Source: DLKC01 sp002478885
Lineage (GTDB): Bacteria; Bacteroidota; Bacteroidia; Chitinophagales; Chitinophagaceae
Assembly: GCA_046329585.1 (NCBI GenBank)
Contig: JAXLUI010000002.1
Span: 1-64,000, forward strand
Direction of reading: 5' to 3'
Length of the DNA stretch: 64,000 nucleotides
The notes beneath the pieces are model-generated. The model had not been told where the DNA came from. It saw only the letters and a program-made list of their open reading frames with translations, and did no database searches. Both the position numbers and the translations under genes were made by a program. Positions within the stretch are counted from its first letter, which is position 1; each line of letters opens with the position of its first letter. Below, one piece after another: positions 45,861 through 56,340 of the stretch.

Positions 45861-47879
45861 ATGCAAAAATTGCTTTACCTGTTTGCGGCGGGCTGTTTAT
45901 TTGCCTCCTGCCAGCCAAAAGACAGCAAAACAGAAAACTTCGTAGCTATCCAGGGCATAGATTCCTCGCTTAAGCCCGGAGATAATTTTTTCCGGTATGT
46001 GAATGGCAAATGGTACGACAGCGCGCAGATACCTGCCTCCCAACCGGGAGTTGGCGCGTATATGTTTATGAATTACCCGCAGCGGATACGCCTGCAGCAT
46101 ATATTGGACAGCCTTTCAAAGGCAGGCAACAGTGCAGGGAGCATCGGGCAAAAAGTGGGTGATTTCTATGCATCGGGTATGGATACCACTACGATCAACC
46201 AACGTGGCTACGAGCCCGTTAAACCTACACTTGCCCGGATCGATGCGATCAGCGACGTGCCCTCCCTGATGAAGTTCGTTGCCGGTGAAATAACCCTCAA
46301 CAACGCCTCTATTTTGTATTTCAGCGTGGGACCTGATAACAAGAACAGCAGCATGAATATTGCCCATGTGTTGCAGGCAGGGATCGGCTTGCCGGAGCGA
46401 GATTATTATTTCAGTACCGATGCCCAAAGTGTTGCCATACAGCAGGCATATAAAATTTTCCTGGCCACATTATTTGAACTGACTGGTTCGGATACAACAG
46501 CCGCAAAGCATTCAGCAGATCTCGTTTATGGGATTGACAAGCAGCTTGCTGCCTCACACAGAGACAATGTGGCATTGCGCGATATAACCGCCAACTACAA
46601 TAAAATGGCCGTTGCGGAACTTGTACAAAAAGAACCCAATATCGGCTGGAGCACTTTACTGGACAATATAGGCGCAAAAACAGATTCGATCGATGTATCG
46701 CAACCTGCGTACTATGAAAAATTAAATGCATTGCTGGTATCGGTACCTATCAACGATTGGAAAGTGTATCTCAAGGCATATACGCTGAACAATTATTGCA
46801 GTCATTTAAGCCAAGCCTTTGCAGATGCGGCTTTTGCGTACAATAAGATCGTTTCTGGCCAGGCAGCGCAAAAAGCCCGCGGGGAACTGATGGCAGATGC
46901 AACAGATACTTACCTCGGAGACGCACTTGCCCAGCTTTATGTAAAGCAGTATTTCCCTGAAGCAGCCAAAAAACGGATGCTGGAACTGGTGAACAACCTT
47001 CAGAAGGCTTTTGAAGCAAGGATCAACAGGCTTGAGTGGATGAGCGACAGCACCAAAGCGAAAGCAAAGGAGAAACTCTATGCCATCAGCAAAAAGATCG
47101 GGTATCCTGACAAATGGCGCGATTACGACAAGGTTAACATAGCACGCTCCACCTATTTTGAAAATATTGTGTCGGCCAATGCCAACATTTTCCAGTTCCA
47201 GCTGGCGAAGCTGAACAAACCGGTTGATAAAACTGCCTGGTTCACTACAGCGCCAACGGTTACCGCTTATTATAATCCTTTTGCAAACGAGATCGTTTTC
47301 CCGGCAGGTATTTTACAAACATCGTATTTTGACGAAGCCGCAGATGATGCCCTCAATTATGGCGGGATTGGCATGGTGATCGGCCATGAGATGTCGCACG
47401 CCTTTGATGACCAGGGGGCGCAATTCGACAAGGACGGGAATGTCGCAAACTGGTGGACACCTGATGACTACGCCCGGTTCAAGGCCAAAACGCAGCGGGT
47501 GATCGAGCTCTATAGTTCTTTTACCGTGCTTGACAGCCTACATGTAAAGGGCGCCATGACGGTGGGTGAAAATACTGCCGACGTAGGTGGTGTCGCCATT
47601 GCCTATGATGCCTTTAAAATGACCAAACAGGGGCAAGACAGCGCATTGATTGGCGGCTTTACCCCTGACCAGCGATTCTTTCTTTCTGTTGCGCGCATCT
47701 GGCGGGTAAAGATGAAGGATGCGTTTCTGCAGCTTTGGATCAATAATAACCCGCATTCGCCACCTATGTGGCGTGTCAACGGCCCGTTGATGAACTCCAC
47801 TCATTTTTACGACGCCTTCCATATACAACCCGGTGATAAAATGTACCTGGCTGATTCATCGCGGGTCAACATCTGGTAG
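45861..47879 (+). CDS. M13-family metallopeptidase, lipoprotein
   Basis: This 672-residue neprilysin/PepO-type zinc peptidase has a lipoprotein signal (MQKLLYLFAAGCLFASC) and the N-terminal domain start SSLKPGDNFFRYVNGKW. The zinc motif HEMSH is at residues 509-513 (GHEMSHAFDDQGAQFDKDGN), followed by the third ligand region GENTADVGG. The end HFYDAFHIQPGDKMYL and a closing W are typical of the family. It degrades peptides at the cell surface or periplasm. It stands alone in its transcript. Confidence 0.93.
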   Translation: MQKLLYLFAAGCLFASCQPKDSKTENFVAIQGIDSSLKPGDNFFRYVNGKWYDSAQIPASQPGVGAYMFMNYPQRIRLQHILDSLSKAGNSAGSIGQKVGDFYASGMDTTTINQRGYEPVKPTLARIDAISDVPSLMKFVAGEITLNNASILYFSVGPDNKNSSMNIAHVLQAGIGLPERDYYFSTDAQSVAIQQAYKIFLATLFELTGSDTTAAKHSADLVYGIDKQLAASHRDNVALRDITANYNKMAVAELVQKEPNIGWSTLLDNIGAKTDSIDVSQPAYYEKLNALLVSVPINDWKVYLKAYTLNNYCSHLSQAFADAAFAYNKIVSGQAAQKARGELMADATDTYLGDALAQLYVKQYFPEAAKKRMLELVNNLQKAFEARINRLEWMSDSTKAKAKEKLYAISKKIGYPDKWRDYDKVNIARSTYFENIVSANANIFQFQLAKLNKPVDKTAWFTTAPTVTAYYNPFANEIVFPAGILQTSYFDEAADDALNYGGIGMVIGHEMSHAFDDQGAQFDKDGNVANWWTPDDYARFKAKTQRVIELYSSFTVLDSLHVKGAMTVGENTADVGGVAIAYDAFKMTKQGQDSALIGGFTPDQRFFLSVARIWRVKMKDAFLQLWINNNPHSPPMWRVNGPLMNSTHFYDAFHIQPGDKMYLADSSRVNIW

Positions 47880-47964
47880 TGTAATACCAGTATTTGTTGC
47901 TAAAACAATAGCTTGTTGCCCTATTGCGGCCGGGCTTTGCGCCTGTGCCAAGGGATTCCGATAA

Positions 47965-49434
47965 CCGTTTAGCTCCGCTTTTTTAAACCACATAGGCACA
48001 GAGGGTTTCACATAGAACACAAAGCAGCCTGATTTTCCATGAGACCATTTCTTTTATTGAGCAGCAGCGCATCGGCAGGGCTGTTGACAAAGCATTACGG
48101 TTAAACCCCTTAGCTTAGCCTTTTTAAACCACATAGGCACAGAGGGTTTCGTATAGAACACAAAGCATCCTGATTTTCCCTGAGACCATTTCTTTTATTG
48201 ATCAGCAACGCATCGGCGGGACTGTTGACAAAGCAGTCAGATTAAACCCCTTAGCTCCGCCTTTTTAAACCACATAGGCACAGAGGGTTTCACATAGAAC
48301 GCAAAGCAGCATTATCTTTTCCTAAGCGTAAATTCCTTTATTGAAGGCAGGGGCTGTTGATAAATGATTACGGTTATACCTGTTGGCTCCGCTTTTTTAA
48401 ACCACATAGGCACAGAGGGTTTCACATAGAACACAGAGCAGCCTGATTTTCCATGAGACCATTTCTTTTATTGAGCAGCAGCGCATCGGCAGGACTGTTG
48501 ATAAAGGATTACGGTGATTCCTGTTGACTCCGCTTTTTTAAACCACATAGGCACAGAGGGTTTCATATAGAACACAAAGCAGCCTGATTTTCCCTGAGAC
48601 CAATTCCTTTATTGAGCAGCAGCGCGTCGGCAGGGCTGTTGACAAAGGATTACGGTTATACCTGTTGGCTCCGCTTTTGTAAACCACATAGTGCACAAAG
48701 GGTTTCACATAGAACGCAAAGCAGCCTGATTTTCCATGAGACCATTTCTTTTATTGAGCAGCAGCGCGTCGGCAGGGCTGTTGATAAAGGATTACGGTTA
48801 TACCTGTTGGCTCCGCTTTTTTAAACCACATAGGCACAGAGGGTTTCACATAGAACGCAAAGCAGCCTGATTTTCCCTGAGACCATTTCTTTTATTGAGC
48901 AGCAGCGCGTCGGCAGGACTGTTGATAAAGGATTACGGTTAAACCGCTTAGCACCGCCTGTTTAAACCACATAGGCACAGAGGGTTTCACATAGAACACA
49001 GAGCAGCCTGATTTTCCATGAGACCATTTCTTTTATTGAGCGGCAGCGCGTCGGCAGGGCTGTTGATAAAGGATTACGGTTAAACCGCTTAGCACCGCCT
49101 TTTTAAACCACATAGGCACAGAGGGTTTCACATAGAACACAGAGCAGCCTAATTTTCCATGAGACCATTTCTTTTATTGAGCAACAGCGCATCGGCAGGG
49201 CTGTTGATAAAGGATTACGGTTAAACCGCTTAGCACCGCCTGTTTAAACCACATAGGCACAGAGGGTTTCACATAAAATGCAAAGCTGCCTAATTTTCCA
49301 TGAGACCATTTCTTTTATTGAGCAGCAGCGCATCGGCAGGGCTGTTGATAAAGGATTACGGTTATACCTATTGGCTCCGCTTTTTTAAACCACATAGGCA
49401 CAGAGGGTTTCACATAGAACACAGAGCAGCCTTG
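47965..49434. repeat. Array of about ten 141-bp tandem repeats
   Basis: The word AAACCACATAG recurs at 47985, 48126, 48267, 48399, 48540, 48681, 48823, 48964, 49105, 49246 and 49387. Spacing is 141-142 bp except one of 132. Each unit has GGCACAGAGGGTTTCACATA, then GAGACCATTTCTTTTATTGA, GCATCGGCAGGGCTGTTGA and ATTACGGTT. Units differ at scattered positions, so the array is not brand new. It has no spacer-repeat pattern, so it is not CRISPR. The unit length (3 x 47) leaves accidental frames open. It lies in host DNA between the peptidase and sugar genes. Confidence 0.95.
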
Positions 49435-50023
49435 TATCTTTTTACCCGGATACTCATTCTTTTATCAATTGACCCCAAACCTGCAGGCCGACGTTTGTTT
49501 TTACCTGATGCCAGCGGTACAGGAGCTGAAGTGCTTGCGACGCAACGAAGCTGCTATGAAATGATGCAGCCGGTATAACAATGTTGTTTCGACGCAACGG
49601 CTTGCTGAAACGAATGGCCGCAGCCCGGTGTTTTCCTGCCCCCATTTCCTGACAAACAGCACCCCAGGGCAGGCCCTTGTTTGTCAAATAAATTCCCGCC
49701 TTTCGTAGATGATTTTCCACATCATTTGCTGACAATGAATGTTTTCTGCTTTGCCGCCTGTGGGAATACAGTGGCTAATAAATTGGCATATTTTTTTACG
49801 TCCTTATGCTGTATTCATCCAATTTCTGTTACTGATACGCACACAGAATATCCGTTGCAGGATATTCAGAGTGGTTGTTCTTGCCGGCAAACTTTTTTGT
49901 TACGCAACCAACATTTCACCCTATCCCGGAGCTGCAGGAACCATATCATCTCCCAGGCATGATATTACCCTTATCCAGCAACCATAAATAATAAATAACA
50001 ATTAACCACTTAAATATTTAAGC
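49435..50023. other. Long gap with dispersed repeat copies
   Basis: No gene is supported. The words GCGACGCAAC (49537-49546) and CGACGCAAC (49590-49598) match the core of the repeat found in the prophage, which shows that the repeat also exists in the host chromosome. The rest probably contains the promoter for the sugar cluster. Confidence 0.45.
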
Positions 50024-51208
50024 ATGGCAAAAAATCAACAATTACCGGAAATGAGCGCAATTACTGACACTGATCTTATCTGTTTTTCACACCTGAGATG
50101 GGACTTTGTTTACCAGCGTCCCCAACACCTGATGAGCAGGTTTTCAAAGCAATTCAGGACCTTTTTTATCGAGGAACCCATTTTTCATGATGCCGCAGAT
50201 ACTTTCCAGGTAAGGCTTACAGCGGAATCGGTGTGGGTAGTGGTGCCCCTGCTGAATAATAAAAATACCGATAAGCCTTCGGTTATTACAAGACAAAAAC
50301 AACTATTGCAGTTATTGTTCAGCCAAAAGAAGATCGGGAAATTTATTGCCTGGTATTACACGCCGATGGCCCTGCAGATCAGTAGCCACCTGAAGCCGCG
50401 CATGGTAGTATATGATTGCATGGACGAATTGTCGGCCTTTAAGTTTGCGCCAGCCGAGTTAAAGATCATGGAGCTTGAGCTTTTCCGTAAAGCGGATGTG
50501 GTATTTACCGGCGGTTACAGCCTGTACCAGGCAAAGAAAAACGCCCATCACAATATTTATCCTTTCCCAAGCAGTATTGACAAGGCGCATTTTTCTCAAA
50601 GCCGCACATGCTGCGAAGAACCGGAGGACCAGCGTCATATACCACCTGTAAGAATTGGGTTTTATGGCGTGATCGATGAACGATTCAATATCGGGCTGAT
50701 AAAGGAAGTGGCGGAAAGGCGGCCCGACTGGCAGTTTATACTAATAGGCCCGGTTGTGAAAATAGACCCCAACGACCTGCCGCGTACAGCCAACATACAC
50801 TACCCGGGCAATAAGCTATACAGTGAACTACCGAGGTACCTGGCAGGTTGGGATATTGCCATGATACCATTTGAAAAGAACGAATCTACCAAGTATATCA
50901 GTCCGACAAAAACACCAGAATACCTTGCAGCAGGCAAGCCGGTTATTTCTACCTCTATTACGGATGTGGTGAATCCCTATGCCCACAACGACTTGGTGTA
51001 TATCGCCGACACCGCTGATGAATTTATCAATGCTGCCGCTTACGAGCTGTCGAAGAGCCCTGCGCAAACGAGGGCCTGGCTGAACAGTGTGGATGCCTTC
51101 CTCGAAAATGTGTCGTGGGATAATACCTATATGCAGATGCTGGGCAAAATAAGAGATTGTATGGCGGGCAGTACGCTACAGGCTGGAAAACTGAAATCTG
51201 TCGCGTAG
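50024..51208 (+). CDS. Glycosyltransferase, family 4-like
   Basis: This 394-residue protein of GT-B type carries LICFSHLRWDFVYQRPQHLM at the start, a VVYDCMDELSAF segment at the domain boundary, VRIGFYGVIDERFNI, and a C-terminal nucleotide-sugar site (KYISPTKTPEYLAAGKPVIS). The YQRPQHL start is common in Bacteroidota glycosyltransferases that precede a UDP-galactopyranose mutase gene. It would transfer a sugar to a surface glycan. It is 16 bp upstream of the GH1-RmlD gene. Confidence 0.85.
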   Translation: MAKNQQLPEMSAITDTDLICFSHLRWDFVYQRPQHLMSRFSKQFRTFFIEEPIFHDAADTFQVRLTAESVWVVVPLLNNKNTDKPSVITRQKQLLQLLFSQKKIGKFIAWYYTPMALQISSHLKPRMVVYDCMDELSAFKFAPAELKIMELELFRKADVVFTGGYSLYQAKKNAHHNIYPFPSSIDKAHFSQSRTCCEEPEDQRHIPPVRIGFYGVIDERFNIGLIKEVAERRPDWQFILIGPVVKIDPNDLPRTANIHYPGNKLYSELPRYLAGWDIAMIPFEKNESTKYISPTKTPEYLAAGKPVISTSITDVVNPYAHNDLVYIADTADEFINAAAYELSKSPAQTRAWLNSVDAFLENVSWDNTYMQMLGKIRDCMAGSTLQAGKLKSVA

Positions 51209-51224
51209 ACCAATACACATACCT

Positions 51225-53429
51225 ATGAATAAACTTAAACCGCAGTTACCGGACGTGTGGGGTGGCATTGAATGTACCATCAACAGGGTGGAACACCGTT
51301 ACACTGACCAGCTGGCGCTTTCGGGATTCTATGATCATCCTGATTACCTTGACCCGATCATTGGGTTGGGTATAAAGCACCTGCGTTTTCCCATACTTTG
51401 GGAAAGACATCAGCCAACGCGTTCGGGCAATATCGACTGGACATTTACGACAGACTGTTTACATAAGTTAAGGATGCACCGCGTGACGCCGGTGGCAGGG
51501 TTACTGCACCATGGAAGCGGGCCGGCATTTACCAACCTGTTGCAGGATGATTTCCCACAGCTATTTGCCGCGTATGCAGCGGCGGTAGCGCAGCAGTTTC
51601 CATGGCTGGACTATTATACACCGGTTAACGAACCGCTGACAACGGCCAGGTTTTCGGGTTTGTATGGCTTATGGTACCCGCATAAAAGGAATGATGTAAG
51701 CTTTATTAAAATATTGCTGAATGAACTCAAGGCGACCGTATTGGCCATGCGGGAGATAAGGAAAATAAACCCCGCTGCCAAACTTGTACAAACAGAGGAT
51801 CTCAGTAAAACCTACAGCACGCCATTGCTCTCTTACCAGGCCCGTTTTGAAAACCACCGGCGCTGGCTGGCGTTCGACATTCTTTGCGGAAAGTTCGATG
51901 CAAAGCACCCGCTTTGGAACTATGTGCGAAGGCTTGGGATTGATACCGCCACACTGGATTTTTTCCAGGCGCATGTTTGCCCCCCCGACATTATCGGCGT
52001 AAACCATTATGTGACCTCTGAGCGGTACCTCGATGAAAATACGGATCGCTATCCTTCGCATTCAGCCGGCGGCAACGGCCTGCATCAATATGCCGATGTT
52101 GACGCCGTAAGGGTACCAATTAATGAGCCGCACGGACTACCTCACCTGCTGGAAGAAACCTGGTCGCGGTACCAATTGCCGCTCGTGATAACGGAGGCCC
52201 ATTTGAATTGTACCAGGGAAGAACAGTTGCGGTGGTTTAAGCATGTGTACAGCGCGGCTGCAGATGCCAGGGAGCATGGCATCGATGTGCGTGCCGTTAC
52301 CATGTGGGCGCTGCTCGGTTCGTTTGGCTGGAATAAATTACTTACCGGCGAAACGCATGATTACGAAACCGGCGCTTTTGATATCAGTGCGGGTTATATC
52401 CGGCCTACAGCACTGGCAACAATGGCCAGGCGGTTTGTGGTACAGGAAGGGCATGACCATCATTTGCTTGCCAGTAGCGGCTGGTGGAAGATGCCCTCGC
52501 GCTTTTATGAACAAAGCCGTAAAGCCCTGCCCTTTTTTCATCCAGACACTGTGCAGCCGGTGCTTATTACCGGTAAAACAGGGACGCTGGGCCAGGCCTT
52601 TTCGCGCCTGTGTATCGAAAGAAACCTGCATCATGTGTTAACGGGCAGGGAGGAGATTGATATCTGCGATGAGCAGCAGGTAGCCGATGCCATCAAGCGT
52701 TATAAGCCGTGGGCAGTCATCAATACGGCGGGCTATGTACATGTTGACCATGCAGAGCGGCAACCGGAGCGCTGTTACAGGGAAAATTATATGGCCGCTT
52801 CGAACCTTGCAGCCGTTTGCAGCAGGCATGGTATTAAACTGCTGTCGTTTTCTTCTGATCTTGTTTTCGGCGGCGGGCAGCAGCATCCTTATGTTGAAAA
52901 GGATCGTACCGGCCCTCTAAATATTTACGGGCACAGTAAGCGGCTGGCCGAAAAAGCCATACTCAGTCATCAGCCCAATGCCTTAATCGTGAGAACGGCC
53001 GCTTTTTTCGGGCCGTGGGACCATTACCATTTTGTTCACGCGGTTACCAGCGCCCTCCAGGCAGGCGCAACCTTTGTGGCCTCGAATGAGCAGGTTGTCT
53101 CCCCTACTTATGTGCCCCATCTTGTACACGCTTGTCTTGACCTGCTGATTGATGATGTATCGGGTATATGGCACCTTGTAAATGACGGCTGCCTCACCTG
53201 GTATGCTTTTGCCCGGAAGATCGCGACCATGGCCAATCTTGATTCCCGGCTTATTATAGCCGGCAATGATTTGAAGCAACCGGCAAAGCGGCCTGAATAC
53301 TCGGCATTGTGCAGCAACCGGTACCAGCTTATGCCTTCGCTTGACGAAGCGCTGACAGCCTATTTCTCAGCCTGTAACACGCATAAACAAAGTTTTGCCA
53401 TCCAAAAAATAACCAATGAAAGCGTATGA
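51225..53429 (+). CDS. Fusion of a GH1-like domain and an RmlD-like reductase
   Basis: This 734-residue protein has two parts. Residues 1-415 form a GH1-like barrel (LPDVWGGIECTINRVEHRYT, DWTFTTDCLHKLR, DYYTPVNEPLTTARFSGLYG with the acid/base Glu in NEP, VNHYV, and LVITEAHLN where the nucleophile Glu is expected). From about 445 it is an RmlD/SDR reductase (PVLITGKTGTLGQAFSRLCI, AVINTAGYVHVDHAERQP, FSSDLVFGG, YGHSKRLAEKAI). The SDR YxxxK pair is visible in YGHSK. It overlaps the Glf gene by 14 bp. The fusion may make or edit a deoxysugar in surface glycans. Confidence 0.82.
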   Translation: MNKLKPQLPDVWGGIECTINRVEHRYTDQLALSGFYDHPDYLDPIIGLGIKHLRFPILWERHQPTRSGNIDWTFTTDCLHKLRMHRVTPVAGLLHHGSGPAFTNLLQDDFPQLFAAYAAAVAQQFPWLDYYTPVNEPLTTARFSGLYGLWYPHKRNDVSFIKILLNELKATVLAMREIRKINPAAKLVQTEDLSKTYSTPLLSYQARFENHRRWLAFDILCGKFDAKHPLWNYVRRLGIDTATLDFFQAHVCPPDIIGVNHYVTSERYLDENTDRYPSHSAGGNGLHQYADVDAVRVPINEPHGLPHLLEETWSRYQLPLVITEAHLNCTREEQLRWFKHVYSAAADAREHGIDVRAVTMWALLGSFGWNKLLTGETHDYETGAFDISAGYIRPTALATMARRFVVQEGHDHHLLASSGWWKMPSRFYEQSRKALPFFHPDTVQPVLITGKTGTLGQAFSRLCIERNLHHVLTGREEIDICDEQQVADAIKRYKPWAVINTAGYVHVDHAERQPERCYRENYMAASNLAAVCSRHGIKLLSFSSDLVFGGGQQHPYVEKDRTGPLNIYGHSKRLAEKAILSHQPNALIVRTAAFFGPWDHYHFVHAVTSALQAGATFVASNEQVVSPTYVPHLVHACLDLLIDDVSGIWHLVNDGCLTWYAFARKIATMANLDSRLIIAGNDLKQPAKRPEYSALCSNRYQLMPSLDEALTAYFSACNTHKQSFAIQKITNESV

Positions 53430-54534
53430 TTTTGTAGTAGTGGGTGCGGGCCTTTTTGGAGCCACCTTCGCGTACAGCGCAAAACAGCGAGGTTTGCGTT
53501 GCCTTGTTATTGACCGCCGCGCCCACAGCGGCGGGAATGTATTTTGTAAAAGGGAACATGGTATTAATATACACTATTATGGTGCGCATATTTTTCACAC
53601 GAACGACAAGGGCATCTGGGATTTTGTTAACCGGTTTGCCAGCTTTAACAGGTACACCAATGCGCCGGTAGCCAATTACAAGGGCGAACTGTATAACCTG
53701 CCGTTTAATATGAATACTTTTTATCAATTGTGGGGCACTAAAACACCAGCCGAAGCACAGCAGAAAATAAATGACCAGGTCAGCGCGCTGCATATTGCCC
53801 ATCCGCGTAACCTCGAGGAGCAGGCACTGGCGCTGGTAGGCACAGATATTTATGAAAAACTGATCAAGGGTTACACGGAAAAACAATGGGGCCGCAAGGC
53901 CAGGGATCTACCGGCATTTATTATCAAGCGGTTGCCTGTGCGGTTTACCTTTGACAACAATTATTTCAATGACCTGTACCAGGGCATTCCCATTGGCGGA
54001 TACAATACCATCATTGACGGCCTGCTGGATGGCATAGAGCTGAGGCTGAACACCGATTACCTGCAGGACCGTGATTATTTTCATTCGCTCGGGGAAAAAA
54101 TTGTTTATACCGGCTCCATTGATGCGTATTTTAATTACCGGTTTGGCCCGCTCGAATACCGCAGCCTGCGTTTCGAACACGAACATCTTGATTTACCGAA
54201 TTACCAGGGAAATGCCGTGGTAAATTATACGGAAGCTGACATTCCGTTTACCCGCATTATCGAACACAAACATTTCGAATTTGGCACGCAGGGGACAACC
54301 GTTATTACCAGGGAGTATCCTGCCGAGTGGAAACCAGGTATGGAACAATATTACCCGGTTAACAACGAGGAAAACAACCAACGTTTCCTACATTACCAGC
54401 GGCTCGCAGCATCGGAAAACGATGTTGTTTTCGGTGGGCGGCTGGCTGAATACAAGTATTACGATATGCACCAGGTTATTGGTTCCGCGCTTGCCAAAAC
54501 AAAGCGGATGTTTGGGGAAATGACCATGGCGTGA
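53416..54534 (+). CDS. glf: UDP-galactopyranose mutase
   Basis: This 372-residue flavoprotein converts UDP-galactopyranose to UDP-galactofuranose. The FAD-binding VVVGAGLFGATFAYSAKQRG is at the N-terminus, with YGAHIFHTNDKGIWDFVNRF and TEKQWGRKARDLPAFII, all in the family's order. The C-terminal AEYKYYDMHQVIGSALAK also fits. It ends a three-gene sugar cluster, so the glycan made here probably contains galactofuranose. Confidence 0.93.
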   Translation: MKAYDFVVVGAGLFGATFAYSAKQRGLRCLVIDRRAHSGGNVFCKREHGINIHYYGAHIFHTNDKGIWDFVNRFASFNRYTNAPVANYKGELYNLPFNMNTFYQLWGTKTPAEAQQKINDQVSALHIAHPRNLEEQALALVGTDIYEKLIKGYTEKQWGRKARDLPAFIIKRLPVRFTFDNNYFNDLYQGIPIGGYNTIIDGLLDGIELRLNTDYLQDRDYFHSLGEKIVYTGSIDAYFNYRFGPLEYRSLRFEHEHLDLPNYQGNAVVNYTEADIPFTRIIEHKHFEFGTQGTTVITREYPAEWKPGMEQYYPVNNEENNQRFLHYQRLAASENDVVFGGRLAEYKYYDMHQVIGSALAKTKRMFGEMTMA

Positions 54535-54832
54535 GGCCTGGTTGTTTAAGCTGCCCTGCAGCTGAATTATTGTGTGGCCGGCTGTAGTCCCCCGATAATG
54601 CCTGTTGCGCGACAGTGCCGGGTTACCGGGCATCGCAGCCTTTAGTTTCTATCGCTTTGCCCGGGATGTATCCTTGTTTGTTTTGCTGAACCCTGTAAAC
54701 GTGAAGGTTGTGCTGACCAAAGTTGCAGGCGTTGCAGTGAGTGACACAACCACAGCCCAATGGTGGCACAACAGCCCGTATCAAAATATTTCTTCACCTA
54801 ATTTTTATTATTTCCATTCTGCCAAAATGATA
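54535..54832. other. Gap after the sugar cluster
   Basis: No gene is supported. Frames here are short and lack coding features. The operator for the DUF418 gene lies at its right end. Confidence 0.4.
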
Positions 54833-54871
54833 AACTAAACATTTAGTTATACATTTGACTAAATCTTTAGT
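54833..54871. promoter_or_regulatory. Paired palindromes upstream of the DUF418 gene
   Basis: AACTAAA-CA-TTTAGTT (54833-54848) and ACTAAA-TC-TTTAGT (54858-54871) are two perfect palindromes about 24 bp apart. They end a few bases before the start codon. This looks like a dimer-of-dimers operator, but no regulator gene is adjacent. Confidence 0.6.
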
Positions 54872-54874
54872 TAT

Positions 54875-56035
54875 ATGAACAGCAGCAGCCCTGTTTCTCA
54901 AAGCCAGCGAACGCCAATTGTAGACATGCTCAGAGGATGGGCGCTTTTTAGTGTTGTTGTAATGAACTATTCGACTATTTACAGTTGGAATAACCATGCA
55001 AGCGATGTGAAAGCTGATACTATCAGCGCTTTTATTGAAACCAGTTCTGAAATATTATTGGGATCGAAGGGCTGGACGCTACTCGCGGTTTTATTTGGTT
55101 TTGGGTTTTCCGTATTACTTGCAAACATCAGCGCCAAAGGGCAACCGGTCTACTGGTTTTTTATTAAACGGATGCTCTGGTTATTTGTTTTTGCATTTGT
55201 AAATACGCTTTTTTTCGGCGGCGATATTTTAAATGACTACGCTTTTGTCGGTTTGCTGTTGTTGTTCTTTTACCGATTAAACAGCAGGTCATTGTATTTT
55301 GCCGCGCTATTGGTTTTATTGTTATCGCCATTGCTACAATCTTACCTGGGGCGGCTTCACCTCTTGTTTGCGCCAAAGGACCGCGATCGTTTTTATGCAC
55401 TTTATGACCTGCATACCTTCCCGGATCATATACAAGCCAACCTGTTTATGCGGTATAAGTGGATGCTCCGGCTGAGTTATTTTATCATCTTTCACCTGAT
55501 ACAGCTCGGTTGCTTTTTAACAGGCATGGCTTTGCAACGAAGTAATTTCTTTTTACAACTACATAAAAAAACAGGGCTGGTCAAGGCAGTGTTTTTTACC
55601 AGTTTGGTCTTATCCGTGGCATTTTATTTTCTGCAACAGGCCATTGAAAAAAATGCGTGGACCTTTAATAATTTTTACAACCTCTATTACCCGCAAATAC
55701 TGTTTACCATGACCTGCAGCACCACCGGTATCATGTGGCTTTACCTGTCGGGAAAATTAAAACGGTTTTTTTCCGCGATGCAGGCATACGGCAGGTTGAC
55801 GCTTACCAATTATCTTACACAGAATGTCATTGCATTTGTTTTATTGATTTGTATAAAGCCAGACTGGCCTTTGAGCTGGTATGTATTGACGGGCGTGGTA
55901 GTTTACATCCTGCAAGTGTATTTCAGCGTGTGGTGGACCAGTAAATACCATTTCGGTTTAATGGAATGGTGCTGGCGTTGCCTGAGCTACGGAAAAGTAT
56001 TCCCCTTAAAAAAACAGGCTGGAAACCGATCTTAG
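54875..56035 (+). CDS. DUF418 family membrane protein
   Basis: This 386-residue protein has about eight to ten spans. The start RTPIVDMLRGWALFSVVVMN is the DUF418 hallmark, followed by GWTLLAVLFGFGFSVLLANI and KRMLWLFVFAFVNTLFFGGD. The C-terminal DUF418 core has AYGRLTLTNYLTQNVIAFVL. The family's transport or acyltransferase-like role is not settled. Two palindromes overlap its upstream region, so it is probably regulated. Confidence 0.85.
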   Translation: MNSSSPVSQSQRTPIVDMLRGWALFSVVVMNYSTIYSWNNHASDVKADTISAFIETSSEILLGSKGWTLLAVLFGFGFSVLLANISAKGQPVYWFFIKRMLWLFVFAFVNTLFFGGDILNDYAFVGLLLLFFYRLNSRSLYFAALLVLLLSPLLQSYLGRLHLLFAPKDRDRFYALYDLHTFPDHIQANLFMRYKWMLRLSYFIIFHLIQLGCFLTGMALQRSNFFLQLHKKTGLVKAVFFTSLVLSVAFYFLQQAIEKNAWTFNNFYNLYYPQILFTMTCSTTGIMWLYLSGKLKRFFSAMQAYGRLTLTNYLTQNVIAFVLLICIKPDWPLSWYVLTGVVVYILQVYFSVWWTSKYHFGLMEWCWRCLSYGKVFPLKKQAGNRS

Positions 56036-56340
56036 CCTTTCTCAAACATCTAAGCCACCGCGGCAGCAGTGTGCTGCCGAAGACCTTCCCCATTTACAGA
56101 TTGTTATCGTAGCCTTAGTGGTTATAGCAGTGCTATTATGATTATACCAGTGCGCTTACAATCTTACCGGACAGGTGTGCAAAAATCTTTACAGCTAAAT
56201 TTATACAATCGGTTATTATTTGCGATATTTAGCCCCTTATAGCTTTTTCATTTACCGGTTCACCTTAAACTGTTCAACCTGCTGTTATGGCGGGCGCCTA
56301 CTGCTTTAACGTTGCCGTTGAAAACTTCTAATTTTCATAC
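56036..56340. other. Gap upstream of the efflux operon
   Basis: No gene is seen in these 305 bp. It probably holds the promoter of the efflux operon; no clear operator was found. Confidence 0.4.

Noticed and set aside
47965..49434. CRISPR array
   Set aside because: Units are 141 bp and tandem with no unique spacers between short repeats, and no cas genes are nearby.
48612..49578. Small reading frames through the tandem repeats (48612-48824 and 49300-49578)
   Set aside because: They are open only because the unit is a multiple of three; they cross repeat boundaries and show no protein-like features.
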